This document shows positions 24,399 to 33,990 of a stretch of DNA of 64,000 nucleotides, piece by piece. The DNA is taken from assembly GCF_002101705.1 (NCBI RefSeq), contig NZ_LQPC01000026.1, forward strand, positions 331,242 through 395,241. Direction: 5' to 3'. Numbering within the stretch: position 1 is the first letter of the stretch; each line of letters opens with the position of its first letter. The notes under the pieces are model-generated. The model had not been told where the DNA came from and ran no database searches. It saw nothing but the letters and a program-made list of their open reading frames with translations. The position numbers were made by a program, and so were the translations under genes. This DNA is from Mycolicibacterium iranicum. GTDB lineage: Bacteria > Actinomycetota > Actinomycetes > Mycobacteriales > Mycobacteriaceae.

Positions 24399-25389
24399 TG
24401 ACGATCTTGCCGGTCATCCGGCCGGCCTTCACTTCGCGGTTGGCTTCCCGCAGCCCCGCCGCGGAGAAGTCCTCGATGGTCTTGGTGACCGTGGTGCGCA
24501 GCGTCCCGTTGTCGACGAGGTCGGCCGTTGCCGCGAGCAGCCGCTGCTGCTCGATCATGTCCGGCGTCTCGAACATCGATCGCGTGAACATCAACTCCCA
24601 GTGCCACGCAATGCTTTTCGTTTTCAACGCGACAAGGTCTAGTCCTTCGGGTTCATCGATGGCGGTGATGCGCCCGAACGGCTTGACGATCACCGCGTAG
24701 TCGTCGATGTTTCCCGCCGAGTACGGGGAAAACAAGAAGTCGACACCGCCGGGGGCGACCTTCAGCGTCTCCTCCCGCAGGTGACGGTGGTTGACGACGA
24801 CGTCGGCGCCCATGCTCTGCGCCCACGCGCGTGACTCGTCACGACTGGCGGTGCCGATGACACGGACCCCGGTCAACGCCTTCGCGAGCTGCATCATGAT
24901 CGAGCCGACACCGCCCGCGGCGCCCAACACGAGCAGATCGCCCGCCGACTCCCGCGTCAGCTCGAAGCGGTCGAACAGGGACTCCCACGCGGTGATGGTG
25001 GTCAACGGCAGAGCGGCGGCCTCGGCGAACGACAGCGACGACGGCTTGCGGGACACGATGCGTTCGTCGACGGCCTGGAACTGCGCGTAGCTCCCCGGCC
25101 GGTTGAGATCGCCGGCGTACCACACCTCGTCGCCGACGCTCAGCGTGCTGACGCCCGGCCCGACGGCCTCCACCACACCAGCGGCGTCATAACCGAGGGT
25201 CACCGGCTCGGAGCCCGGTGTGATTCCGGCCTGCACCTTCCAGTCGGCGGGGTTCACCGAGACCGCCATCACGCGCACCAGGACGTCACGCGCCCGCAGC
25301 TCGGGGAGGTCGATCGTGATGTCGTGCAGGCTCTCGTCGATGGAATCGGCGGCGAAGGCGCCAATCGCCGTCATCGTGGAAGTGGTCAT
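24388..25389 (-). CDS. Zinc-free quinone oxidoreductase-like MDR alcohol dehydrogenase
   Basis: 333 residues of the medium-chain reductase superfamily. It has VMAVSVNPADWKVQAG and GYDAAGVVEAVGPGVSTLSVGDEVWYAG in the substrate domain and LVLGAAGGVGSIMMQLAKAL in the NADPH-binding domain. Structural-zinc cysteines are missing, as in zeta-crystallin/quinone reductases. The start MTTSTMTAIGAF is chosen by family length; ATG at TAIGAF, 5 codons on, is also possible. Confidence 0.85.
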   Translation of the reverse strand: MTTSTMTAIGAFAADSIDESLHDITIDLPELRARDVLVRVMAVSVNPADWKVQAGITPGSEPVTLGYDAAGVVEAVGPGVSTLSVGDEVWYAGDLNRPGSYAQFQAVDERIVSRKPSSLSFAEAAALPLTTITAWESLFDRFELTRESAGDLLVLGAAGGVGSIMMQLAKALTGVRVIGTASRDESRAWAQSMGADVVVNHRHLREETLKVAPGGVDFLFSPYSAGNIDDYAVIVKPFGRITAIDEPEGLDLVALKTKSIAWHWELMFTRSMFETPDMIEQQRLLAATADLVDNGTLRTTVTKTIEDFSAAGLREANREVKAGRMTGKIVITR

Positions 25390-25492
25390 GCCCACAGTGA
25401 ACTCACCGACCGCAGCTTTTCTTCCGCCTGTTGCGATCACGGCGCGCAGAACTCTGGCCGAGGCCCCCGCAATTGTGCGGAGATGGATCCCC

Positions 25493-26812
25493 GTGACGGT
25501 GACGAACGCGCCCGACGAGGCGAGCGGACAGCTGACGGTGACCCCGCAGGCCCGAACGGCGCTGTGGGCGAGCCTCGTCGGCACCACCATCGAGTGGTAC
25601 GACTTCTTCCTCTACGCCACGGCGGCGAGCCTGGTGTTCAATCAGGCGTTCTTCCCGGACCAGACGACTTTCGTCGGGACGCTGCTGTCCTTCGCGACGT
25701 TCGCGGTCGGGTTCCTGGTACGTCCCATCGGCGGCTTCGTCTTCGGCCATGTCGGCGACCGCATCGGCCGCAAGAAGACGCTCGCGTTGACGATGCTGCT
25801 GATGGGCGGCGCGACGGCGTTGATGGGGGTGCTGCCTACCGCCGCGCAGATCGGAGTGCTGGCGCCGATTCTGTTGCTGCTCTTGCGAATCGTGCAGGGC
25901 TTCGCCCTCGGTGGCGAATGGGCAGGCGCGGTACTGCTCGCCGTCGAACACGGTCCCGCTCGCAGGCGAGGCCTGTTCGGCAGCATCCCCCAGGTCGGCC
26001 TGGCGCTCGGACTCGCCTTGGGCACAGGCGTTTTCGCGCTGCTGCAGATCGCCCTACCAGACGATGCGTTTCTTGCCTATGGCTGGCGCATCGCATTCCT
26101 GTTCAGCATCGTGCTGGTGATCTTCGGCGTGGTGGTGCGCCTGAAGGCCAGCGAGACACCGGCGTTCGAGAAGGTTCGCGACAGCGACGACCGCGCCGCG
26201 GTTCCGCTCAAAGAGGTCTTCCGTCCACCCATCCTGAAATCCACTGTGCTGGGCATGCTCTCGCGGTGGGGTGAGGGCGCGGCATTCAACACCTGGGGCG
26301 TCTTCGCGATCTCGTACGCGACCGGCACGCTGAAGCTCGAGAAGGTCCCCGTGCTCGTCACGGTCACCGTCGCGGCGTTGTTGATGGCGGCGCTGCTGCC
26401 CGTGTCAGGGATCCTGGCCGACCGGTACAGCCCGAAGCGCATCTACGCGATCGGCATCACCGCCTACGCCGTGGCCGTCTTCCCGGTCTTCGCGTTGTTC
26501 GGCTCCAAGGACATCGCGCTGTACGCCGTGGGCATGATCGTGGTGTTCGGCATCATCCACGCCCTGTTCTACGGAGCTCAGGGCACGCTGTACGCGTCGC
26601 TGTTCCCCGCCCGCATCCGCTACACCGGGCTGTCGACGGTCTACCAGCTCTCCGGTGTCTACGCCTCGGGCTTGACTCCGCTGATCCTCACGGCGCTGAT
26701 CGGTGCGGCGGGTGGCACGCCGTGGATCGCATGCGGCTATCTCGTCGCGACGGCAGTAGTCAGCATCATCGCGACGCTGGCGCTCAAACCCCAACCACTG
26801 CATACCCTTTGA
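25493..26812 (+). CDS. MFS transporter, metabolite:H+ symporter (MHS) family
   Basis: 439 residues with twelve predicted transmembrane segments. VGTTIEWYDFFLYATAA, then the MFS loop GHVGDRIGRKKTLALTM and RIVQGFALGGEWAGAVLL, is diagnostic of the MHS group (ProP, ShiA, KgtP). It imports a carboxylate, betaine or aromatic acid with protons. The start is GTG 25493, with ggag ~10 nt upstream; GTG 25499 is an alternative. It is divergent from the MDR gene across ~100 bp in which no operator was recognised. Confidence 0.88.
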   Translation: MTVTNAPDEASGQLTVTPQARTALWASLVGTTIEWYDFFLYATAASLVFNQAFFPDQTTFVGTLLSFATFAVGFLVRPIGGFVFGHVGDRIGRKKTLALTMLLMGGATALMGVLPTAAQIGVLAPILLLLLRIVQGFALGGEWAGAVLLAVEHGPARRRGLFGSIPQVGLALGLALGTGVFALLQIALPDDAFLAYGWRIAFLFSIVLVIFGVVVRLKASETPAFEKVRDSDDRAAVPLKEVFRPPILKSTVLGMLSRWGEGAAFNTWGVFAISYATGTLKLEKVPVLVTVTVAALLMAALLPVSGILADRYSPKRIYAIGITAYAVAVFPVFALFGSKDIALYAVGMIVVFGIIHALFYGAQGTLYASLFPARIRYTGLSTVYQLSGVYASGLTPLILTALIGAAGGTPWIACGYLVATAVVSIIATLALKPQPLHTL

Positions 26813-26821
26813 CGCGTCGAG

Positions 26822-26870
26822 TGCACGGTTTGTGACGCATTCTCCGAGTACGCCCGTCACAAACCGTGCA
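26822..26870. terminator. 16-bp perfect hairpin after the MHS transporter
   Basis: tgcacggtttgtgacg (26822-26837) pairs exactly with its inverted copy at 26855-26870 around a 17-nt loop. It starts 10 bp after the transporter stop and lies before the convergent groEL2 terminator. Confidence 0.6.
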
Positions 26871-26884
26871 GTCGCGAATCGAAA

Positions 26885-26914
26885 AGGCCCGGCCCCGCGA
26901 ACGGGACCGGGCCT
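26885..26914 (-). terminator. Intrinsic terminator of groEL2
   Basis: On the minus strand a GC-rich stem (arms 26902-26914 and 26885-26897, one G-T wobble, 4-nt loop) is followed by ttttc. It lies 15 bp beyond the groEL2 stop. This is the only textbook stem plus T tract noticed in the window. Confidence 0.7.
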
Positions 26915-26928
26915 CCTCAGGTGACTTC

Positions 26929-28653
<1,725 letters not shown>

Positions 28654-28666
28654 TCACCGGTCCGAC

Positions 28667-28693
28667 CTAGCACTCGCCGGTCGCGAGTGCCAA
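28667..28693. promoter_or_regulatory. CIRCE operator 1 upstream of groEL2
   Basis: ctagcactc - 9 nt - gagtgccaa: matches the HrcA consensus TTAGCACTC-N9-GAGTGCTAA except at outer positions. Confidence 0.85.
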
Positions 28694-28701
28694 CTGCATT
28701 C

Positions 28702-28728
28702 TTAGCACTCGACCTGGGAGAGTGCAAG
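28702..28728. promoter_or_regulatory. CIRCE operator 2 upstream of groEL2
   Basis: ttagcactc - 9 nt - gagtgcaag: left arm perfect, right arm seven of nine. Only 8 bp separates it from operator 1, so two HrcA dimers could bind side by side. HrcA itself is not in the window. Confidence 0.85.
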
Positions 28729-28749
28729 GTCGAAACGGCCGGACCGGGA

Positions 28750-29316
28750 CTATCGCCGCGGCCGCAGACCGTCCTCGATCACACGCTGCACACGGTCCGA
28801 CACATCGCGGCCGTACAGCTGCGGGACCTTGCACATCACCAGAAGGGCCTTGACCTCCCGGACGCCGATGTCGCTACGAACGGTCCCGGCGCCCTGCGCC
28901 GCGGCCAGCAGCTCCCCCAGCACGCCGAGAAACATCTCCTCGGCACCAGGTGCCGCAGTCTCGAGATCCAGTCCGTAGCCGATAAGCGCGTCGACCAGCC
29001 CATGGTCGGTCGCTCCGTTGCGCACCATGTCGCGCAAGAACACGAACAGCGCGCTGCCTGGGCCTTCGGTCTCCAGCAGCGTGCGCGCATGCTCGGTGAC
29101 GCGGCGCAGCCGATCCTCGACGACCGCCGCGAAGAGCGCCTCTTTGGTCGGGAAGTGCCGGTACACCGTTCCGGCGCCGACGCCGGCCCGGCGCGCGATC
29201 TCGTCGATCGGGACACCGAGCCCGTCCGCGGCGAAGGTGTCGTAGGCGACCTCGAGAACGCGGGCCCGGTTGCGCGCAGCATCTGCGCGCAGGGGCCGAT
29301 CGCGAGCTGAGGTCAC
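28750..29316 (-). CDS. TetR/AcrR-family regulator
   Basis: 188 residues. The helix-turn-helix GVPIDEIARRAGVGAGTVYRHF (~33-54) leads into a helical ligand domain. The start is GTG 29316. The gene points away from an SDR at 29419, and a 7-bp perfect dyad lies between them, so it probably represses that SDR and perhaps itself. It is downstream of nothing obvious on its own strand and ends ~20 bp before the CIRCE region. Confidence 0.87.
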   Translation of the reverse strand: MTSARDRPLRADAARNRARVLEVAYDTFAADGLGVPIDEIARRAGVGAGTVYRHFPTKEALFAAVVEDRLRRVTEHARTLLETEGPGSALFVFLRDMVRNGATDHGLVDALIGYGLDLETAAPGAEEMFLGVLGELLAAAQGAGTVRSDIGVREVKALLVMCKVPQLYGRDVSDRVQRVIEDGLRPRR

Positions 29317-29359
29317 GCGGTTTCCCTTTCAGCGAACACAAACCGGGGCGTGCGTTCCG

Positions 29360-29388
29360 TATAGTCGACGGCAACCGGGGCGGTTGCC
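29360..29388 (+). promoter_or_regulatory. -10 element and candidate TetR operator for the SDR
   Basis: tatagt (29360-29365) is a good -10, which places the start point near 29372. That point falls inside the dyad ggcaacc-N5-ggttgcc (29370-29376/29382-29388). A repressor there would block initiation. A Shine-Dalgarno (gagga) follows near 29407. Confidence 0.55.
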
Positions 29389-29418
29389 CCGCTTACCCAT
29401 TCTACGAGGAGACCCGAC

Positions 29419-30330
29419 ATGACCGATTGGACAACGGCAGACATCCCCGACCAGTCCGGCCGCACTGCCGTCATCACCGGCGCCAACACCGGGCTCGGCT
29501 TCGAAACCGCCAAGGCCCTGGCCGAAAAGGGCGCACACGTCGTGATCGCGGTGCGCAACACCACCAAGGGAGGCCAGGCCGCCGCGCGCATCAGCGGAGA
29601 CGTCGAGGTCCAGGAGCTCGACCTGACGTCGCTGGCCTCCATCAATGCCGCCGCTGACGCGCTGAAGTCCCGCTTCGACAAGATCGACCTGCTCATCAAC
29701 AACGCCGGCGTCATGACCACCCCGAAGGGCACCACAAAGGACGGTTTCGAGCTGCAGTTCGGGACGAACCACCTCGGTCACTTCGCGCTCACCGGCTTAC
29801 TGCTCGACGCTCTGCTCGATGTCGACGGCGCCCGCATCGTCACGGTCAGCAGCAACGGCCACAAGATGGGCGGCGCCATCCACTGGGACGATCTGCAATG
29901 GGAGCGCAGCTACAGCCGGATGGGCGCCTACACCCAGTCAAAGCTGGCCAACCTTCTCTTCACCTACGAGCTCCAGCGGCGACTTGCTCCCCGCGGAAAG
30001 ACGATCGCCGTGGCCGCCCACCCCGGTACGGCGACAACCGAGCTGGCGCGCAGCCTCCCCCGTCCCATCGAGCGCGCATTCCTGGCGGCAGCGCCGAAAC
30101 TTTTCGCGCAGACTCCTGACGGAGGCGCACTGCCCACACTGCGAGCCGCGACCGACCCCGGCGTCCTCGGCGGTCAGTACTACGGACCGGACGGCATCGG
30201 CCAGCAGCGCGGCGCGCCCGTCGTCGTCGCCTCCAGCGCACAGTCCTACGACGTCGAGCAGCAACGTCGGCTGTGGGAGATCTCCGAGGAGTTGACCAAG
30301 GTGACCTTCCCGGTCCCCGCAACATCCTGA
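29419..30330 (+). CDS. SDR-family oxidoreductase, retinol-dehydrogenase-like (paralogue of 41552)
   Basis: 303 residues. It has TGANTGLG (~20-27), NNAGVM, GTNHLGHFALTG and the catalytic YTQSKLANLLF. It shares most of its length with the SDR at 41552 (DFELQFGTNHLGHFA and DLQWERSY blocks). Such mycobacterial SDRs are annotated as retinol dehydrogenase-like; the true substrate is unknown. It is divergent from the TetR at 28750, which probably regulates it. Confidence 0.88.
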   Translation: MTDWTTADIPDQSGRTAVITGANTGLGFETAKALAEKGAHVVIAVRNTTKGGQAAARISGDVEVQELDLTSLASINAAADALKSRFDKIDLLINNAGVMTTPKGTTKDGFELQFGTNHLGHFALTGLLLDALLDVDGARIVTVSSNGHKMGGAIHWDDLQWERSYSRMGAYTQSKLANLLFTYELQRRLAPRGKTIAVAAHPGTATTELARSLPRPIERAFLAAAPKLFAQTPDGGALPTLRAATDPGVLGGQYYGPDGIGQQRGAPVVVASSAQSYDVEQQRRLWEISEELTKVTFPVPATS

Positions 30331-30340
30331 GCGGAACGCA

Positions 30341-31474
30341 TCACTCGTCCGCAGACGCCTCGTCGGCCGCCGTGTCGTCCGTGTCCGTGTGGTCCGTGTC
30401 AGCGTCGTCGGTATCGGTATCTGTGACGTCTGCCGGCTCCCCTGCATCCGAGTCATCGACAGACGCCGAAGAGGCCAGATCGTCCACGGCGGGCTGCTCG
30501 TCTGCTGCGGCCCGTCGATCATGCGTGCGCTTGTCGCTCTGCCGGTCATCGCGCGCGAGGTCTTCGTCGACCTCCGAGGGCGGCGGCTCCTCCTGGCCGT
30601 CTCGGCGAATCCTGCCGTCGGACAGGTAGGGACGTGAGTCGCCAGGCCGGTCGTGGCGGCGATAGCCGGCGTCGACGATGGGACGCAGTAAGCCGTCGGC
30701 CACATCGACCAGGCAGTCCGGCACGCCGAGGTCACGGAACGGGCGCGTCAGCGGAAGATGCGGAGTCGGCACGAAATACGTCGTGACCGAGCCGTCGACC
30801 GTCACGTTCTGCGGCGGCACATCGGCAAGGTCGAGACCCCACCCTGCTATCCCGTGCACGTAGATCAAGCCCATCAGCGCATTGGCGGTGGAGATCAGAT
30901 TCCACGGCCGGTCTGGAGGATCGGCCCAGGGGTCGTACTCGCCGATCACGATCGACGTGGGGTACGGCGACTGCTGGATGCGCTTGATCCGGTAGTTGAG
31001 GAACGGGATGTAGGTGCCCTCACGGAAGTACTCCGCGACGCCCGCCTCCGGGGAAGCCAGCAGAACGAATCTGACGTCGTCCGGAGACGGGGGATGCGCG
31101 CTGTCGGCCAGCTCGGCTGCGAGCCTCGACGCCACCATGCTTCCCATCGATTCGCCGATCACGACGACGTCCCCGTCGACACCGCGCACAACGATCTCGG
31201 CACTCTCGACACCGCCCGCGAGCGCGCGTTCCGTCGCCAGGGGGTCTTGCGAGTAGTCGACCACCACCGGCGATGGGTCGTCGTGCATGTTGATGCCGAT
31301 ATAGCGGTAGCTGAGATCAAAGAGCGGATAGAACGGATTGATCGGCTTGAACAGGGTTGCCCCCGGGATCAGCACAGCTTCCTCGGCGGCGACTGGGCCG
31401 GCCGGTCCCGCGCCGACGAGCAGCAGGAAGAGCAGTGCGATCCCCCGCACCAGCGATGTGCGCGATATGGCCAT
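30341..31474 (-). CDS. Secreted PE-PPE-domain serine hydrolase with acidic repeat tail
   Basis: 377 residues. A signal peptide (~1-30) precedes an alpha/beta-hydrolase PE-PPE domain with nucleophile motif GESMGS (107-112), an acid region in GEYDPWADPP and a His in PTPHLPL. PE-PPE domains usually follow PE or PPE leaders; here the domain has its own signal peptide and no PE/PPE part. The last ~100 residues are hydrophilic and end in a DTDTDDADTDHTDTDD-type run. Esterase or thioesterase activity at the cell envelope is inferred from family members. It is convergent with the SDR (10 bp). Confidence 0.83.
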   Translation of the reverse strand: MAISRTSLVRGIALLFLLLVGAGPAGPVAAEEAVLIPGATLFKPINPFYPLFDLSYRYIGINMHDDPSPVVVDYSQDPLATERALAGGVESAEIVVRGVDGDVVVIGESMGSMVASRLAAELADSAHPPSPDDVRFVLLASPEAGVAEYFREGTYIPFLNYRIKRIQQSPYPTSIVIGEYDPWADPPDRPWNLISTANALMGLIYVHGIAGWGLDLADVPPQNVTVDGSVTTYFVPTPHLPLTRPFRDLGVPDCLVDVADGLLRPIVDAGYRRHDRPGDSRPYLSDGRIRRDGQEEPPPSEVDEDLARDDRQSDKRTHDRRAAADEQPAVDDLASSASVDDSDAGEPADVTDTDTDDADTDHTDTDDTAADEASADE

Positions 31475-31561
31475 GGCACGCTCTCCTGGTCCGCCGAATC
31501 ATCGGCTACACACTGCAATCTACGCCTGCGTCAAAAGCCGTGGGGACCAGCGCCCGGTGGA

Positions 31562-31567
31562 TATGCT
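31562..31567 (+). promoter_or_regulatory. -10 element of the cupin gene (probable leaderless mRNA)
   Basis: tatgct ends 8 nt before ATG 31576. No Shine-Dalgarno lies between. Confidence 0.45.
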
Positions 31568-31575
31568 GCACACCG

Positions 31576-32085
31576 ATGTCGCTCTGGGATCTCAACCACA
31601 TTCCGCCGTATCCGCCGCCCCGCTTCACCGCCGACGAGCCGGAGAAGAGCGCGTGGCTCAAACGCGGTGACGAGCCGGCCGACCATTCGACGTTCGGACT
31701 GGTGAACTACCACTACCTGGCCAAGCAGCAGGAGACCGGTGGCGACTACGGCCTGTATCGCGTCGAGATCGCTCCGAAGGGCGGCGGACCGGGGCCGCAC
31801 TTCCACCGGTCGATCTCGGAGGCCTTCTACGTGCTCTCGGGCACCGTGCGCCTCTACGACGGCACCGAGTGGGTCGACGGCAACGCCAACGACTACCTCT
31901 ACGTCCCGCCGGGCGGGATCCACGGATTCCGCAACGAGGGCGACGAATCGGTCTCGATGCTGATGCTCTTCGCGCCGGGCGCGCCCCGCGAGTACTACTT
32001 CGAGGGCCTGTCACAGATCGGCGAGCTTTCCGACGAGGAACGCCAGGAGTGGTTCATCAGGCACGACAATCACTGGGTCGACTAG
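31576..32085 (+). CDS. Cupin-domain protein
   Basis: 169 residues with one conserved cupin. Motif 1 is GPGPHFHRSISEAFYVLSG (HxH...E), and motif 2 is YLYVPPGGIHGFRN (the third His), together forming a metal site. The wording is like small stand-alone cupins of unknown substrate, possibly dioxygenase or isomerase. The start is set by the -10 spacing and the MSLWDLNHIPP N-terminus. Confidence 0.82.
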   Translation: MSLWDLNHIPPYPPPRFTADEPEKSAWLKRGDEPADHSTFGLVNYHYLAKQQETGGDYGLYRVEIAPKGGGPGPHFHRSISEAFYVLSGTVRLYDGTEWVDGNANDYLYVPPGGIHGFRNEGDESVSMLMLFAPGAPREYYFEGLSQIGELSDEERQEWFIRHDNHWVD

Positions 32086-32145
32086 CGCCACAGACACGCC
32101 GCGCACGGACACGCCGCGAAAGTGCGATCACGGAAGCGCTTGGCC

Positions 32146-32169
32146 TAGACTGCATTCCGGTCGGAAGGA
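32146..32169 (+). promoter_or_regulatory. -10 element and ribosome-binding site of the helicase gene
   Basis: tagact (32146-32151) fits TANNNT, and ggaagga (32163-32169) lies 7 nt before GTG 32177, supporting that start. Confidence 0.45.
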
Positions 32170-32176
32170 GTCGTGG

Positions 32177-33880
32177 GTGCGGGCTGATGCAGCGCCCAGC
32201 ACCCAGGCGTTGCGGGGCTGGCAGCGGCGAGCGCTGGTCAAATACCTGACCGCCAAACCGCGAGACTTCCTTGCGGTGGCCACCCCCGGTGCAGGAAAGA
32301 CCACCTTCGCGCTGCGCATCGTCTCCGAACTTCTGGCCGAGGGCACCGTCGACGCGGTGACGATCGTGGTGCCGACCGAGCATCTGAAAGTTCAGTGGGC
32401 GCAGGCCGCGGCCCGACAGGGCATCGCCTTGGACCCCAAGTTTTCGAACTCCAATTCTCAGACGTCGTCGGAGTACCACGGCGTCGTCGTCACCTATGCG
32501 CAGGTGGCCAGCCACCCGACGCGGCACCGGGTGCGCACCGAGAACCGCAAGACTCTCGTCGTGTTCGACGAGATCCACCACGGCGGCGATGCCAAGAGTT
32601 GGGGCGACGCGATCCGCGAGGCGTTCGACGACGCGACTCGGCGGCTGGCGCTGACGGGGACGCCGTTCCGCAGCGACGACAGCGCGATCCCGTTCGTCAA
32701 CTACGAGACCGGACCCGACGGCTTCGCCCGTTCGAAGGCCGACCACACATACGGGTACTCCGATGCCCTCGCCGACGGCGTCGTGCGCCCGGTGATGTTC
32801 ATGGCGTACTCGGGTGAGGCGCGGTGGCGCGACAGCGCCGGCGAGGAACACGCAGCACGCCTCGGTGAGCCGCTGACAGCAGAGCAGACCGCGCGGGCCT
32901 GGAAGGCGGCGCTCGACCCCAAGGGTGAGTGGATGCCCGCGGTGATCGCGGCCGCCGACAAGCGACTGCAGGGCAAGCGCCAGCACGTGCCCGATGCCGG
33001 CGGCATGATCATCGCCACCGACCAGACGGCAGCCCGCGCGTACGCCGACCTGCTGACCAAGATCACCGGTGAAGCGCCGACGGTCGTGCTCTCCGACGAC
33101 AAGGGTGCCTCCGACCGCATCTCCCAGTTCGCGGCAGGGACCTCGCGGTGGCTGGTGGCGGTGCGCATGGTGTCCGAAGGGGTGGACGTGCCGCGGCTGT
33201 CGGTCGGCGTCTACGCCACGAGCGCGTCGACGCCGCTGTTCTTCGCGCAGGCGATCGGCCGGTTCGTCCGGTCGCGCCGTGCCGGCGAGACCGCGAGCAT
33301 CTTCCTGCCATCGGTCCCGAACCTCCTGCTGCTCGCCAGCGAGATGGAGGCTCAGCGCAACCACGTCCTCGGCAAACCGCATCGGGAGAATCTCGAGGAC
33401 GACCCGCTCGACGCTGAGCTGGCCGCGCAGAAGCGCGACGAGGCCGGCGAAGAGGAGAACAAGGTCGAGTATCTCGGCGCCGACGCCGAACTCGACCAGG
33501 TGATCTTCGACGGCTCGTCGTTCGGCACCGCGACGCCCGCGGGCAGCGACGAAGAGGCCGACTATCTCGGCATCCCCGGGCTTCTCGATGCGGCCTCGAT
33601 GCGAGACCTGTTGCGCCGCAGGCAAGATGAACAATTACAGAAGCGCACCGAGTCGGGTGCGCAGGTGCCGAAGTCGACGCACGGGCAGTTGCGCGACCTT
33701 CGCAGTGAGCTCAACACGCTGGTCTCGCTGGCCCACCACAGGACGGGCAGGCCGCACGGCTGGATCCACAACGAACTGCGCCGCCGCTGCGGCGGACCAC
33801 CGGTCGCCGCCGCCACGCGAGAGCAACTGCAGGAGCGCATCGAAGCGGTGCGGGTGCTGCAGAGGGAGCTAACCGCCTGA
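32177..33880 (+). CDS. DEAD/DEAH-box (superfamily 2) helicase
   Basis: 567 residues. Walker A ATPGAGKTT (~35-43), motif II DEIHH (~131-135) and motif III LTGTPFRS (~160) form domain 1. RMVSEGVDVPRLSVGVYAT and QAIGRFVRS (motifs V and VI, ~330-365) form domain 2. It resembles the UvsW/ERCC3-like SF2 helicases. The C-terminal 200 residues are charged with no recognised domain. No nuclease, methylase or restriction partner lies next to it, so it is more likely a repair or nucleic-acid remodelling helicase than part of a defence cassette. Confidence 0.87.
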   Translation: MRADAAPSTQALRGWQRRALVKYLTAKPRDFLAVATPGAGKTTFALRIVSELLAEGTVDAVTIVVPTEHLKVQWAQAAARQGIALDPKFSNSNSQTSSEYHGVVVTYAQVASHPTRHRVRTENRKTLVVFDEIHHGGDAKSWGDAIREAFDDATRRLALTGTPFRSDDSAIPFVNYETGPDGFARSKADHTYGYSDALADGVVRPVMFMAYSGEARWRDSAGEEHAARLGEPLTAEQTARAWKAALDPKGEWMPAVIAAADKRLQGKRQHVPDAGGMIIATDQTAARAYADLLTKITGEAPTVVLSDDKGASDRISQFAAGTSRWLVAVRMVSEGVDVPRLSVGVYATSASTPLFFAQAIGRFVRSRRAGETASIFLPSVPNLLLLASEMEAQRNHVLGKPHRENLEDDPLDAELAAQKRDEAGEEENKVEYLGADAELDQVIFDGSSFGTATPAGSDEEADYLGIPGLLDAASMRDLLRRRQDEQLQKRTESGAQVPKSTHGQLRDLRSELNTLVSLAHHRTGRPHGWIHNELRRRCGGPPVAAATREQLQERIEAVRVLQRELTA

Positions 33881-33953
33881 CGCCTTCGGTGGAGATTCGT
33901 CGATCACGTTAAATTTCACCCGTCGCTCTTGCGTTCTTCCAGTTCAGCAGGTC

Positions 33954-33959
33954 TATATT
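33954..33959 (+). promoter_or_regulatory. -10 element of the LuxR-type regulator
   Basis: tatatt, with ttgcgt at 33929-33934 as a loose -35. It leaves a ~25-nt leader that contains ggggg-rich ribosome-binding sequence before ATG 33991. Confidence 0.4.
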
Positions 33960-33990
33960 CATCTGGGGCGCGCTGTGCGTGGGGGTGGAA

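Noticed and set aside
32093..32118. Direct repeat gacacgccgcg (two copies) before the helicase gene
   Set aside because: 11-bp GC-rich repeat with no dyad or promoter relation; could be chance at this base composition.
32057..33634. 525-codon minus-strand frame opposite the helicase
   Set aside because: The helicase motifs on the plus strand are intact and ordered; this frame has none.
32177..33880. Helicase as part of a phage-defence system
   Set aside because: No nuclease, methylase, protease or defence-like gene adjoins; neighbours are a cupin and a LuxR regulator.
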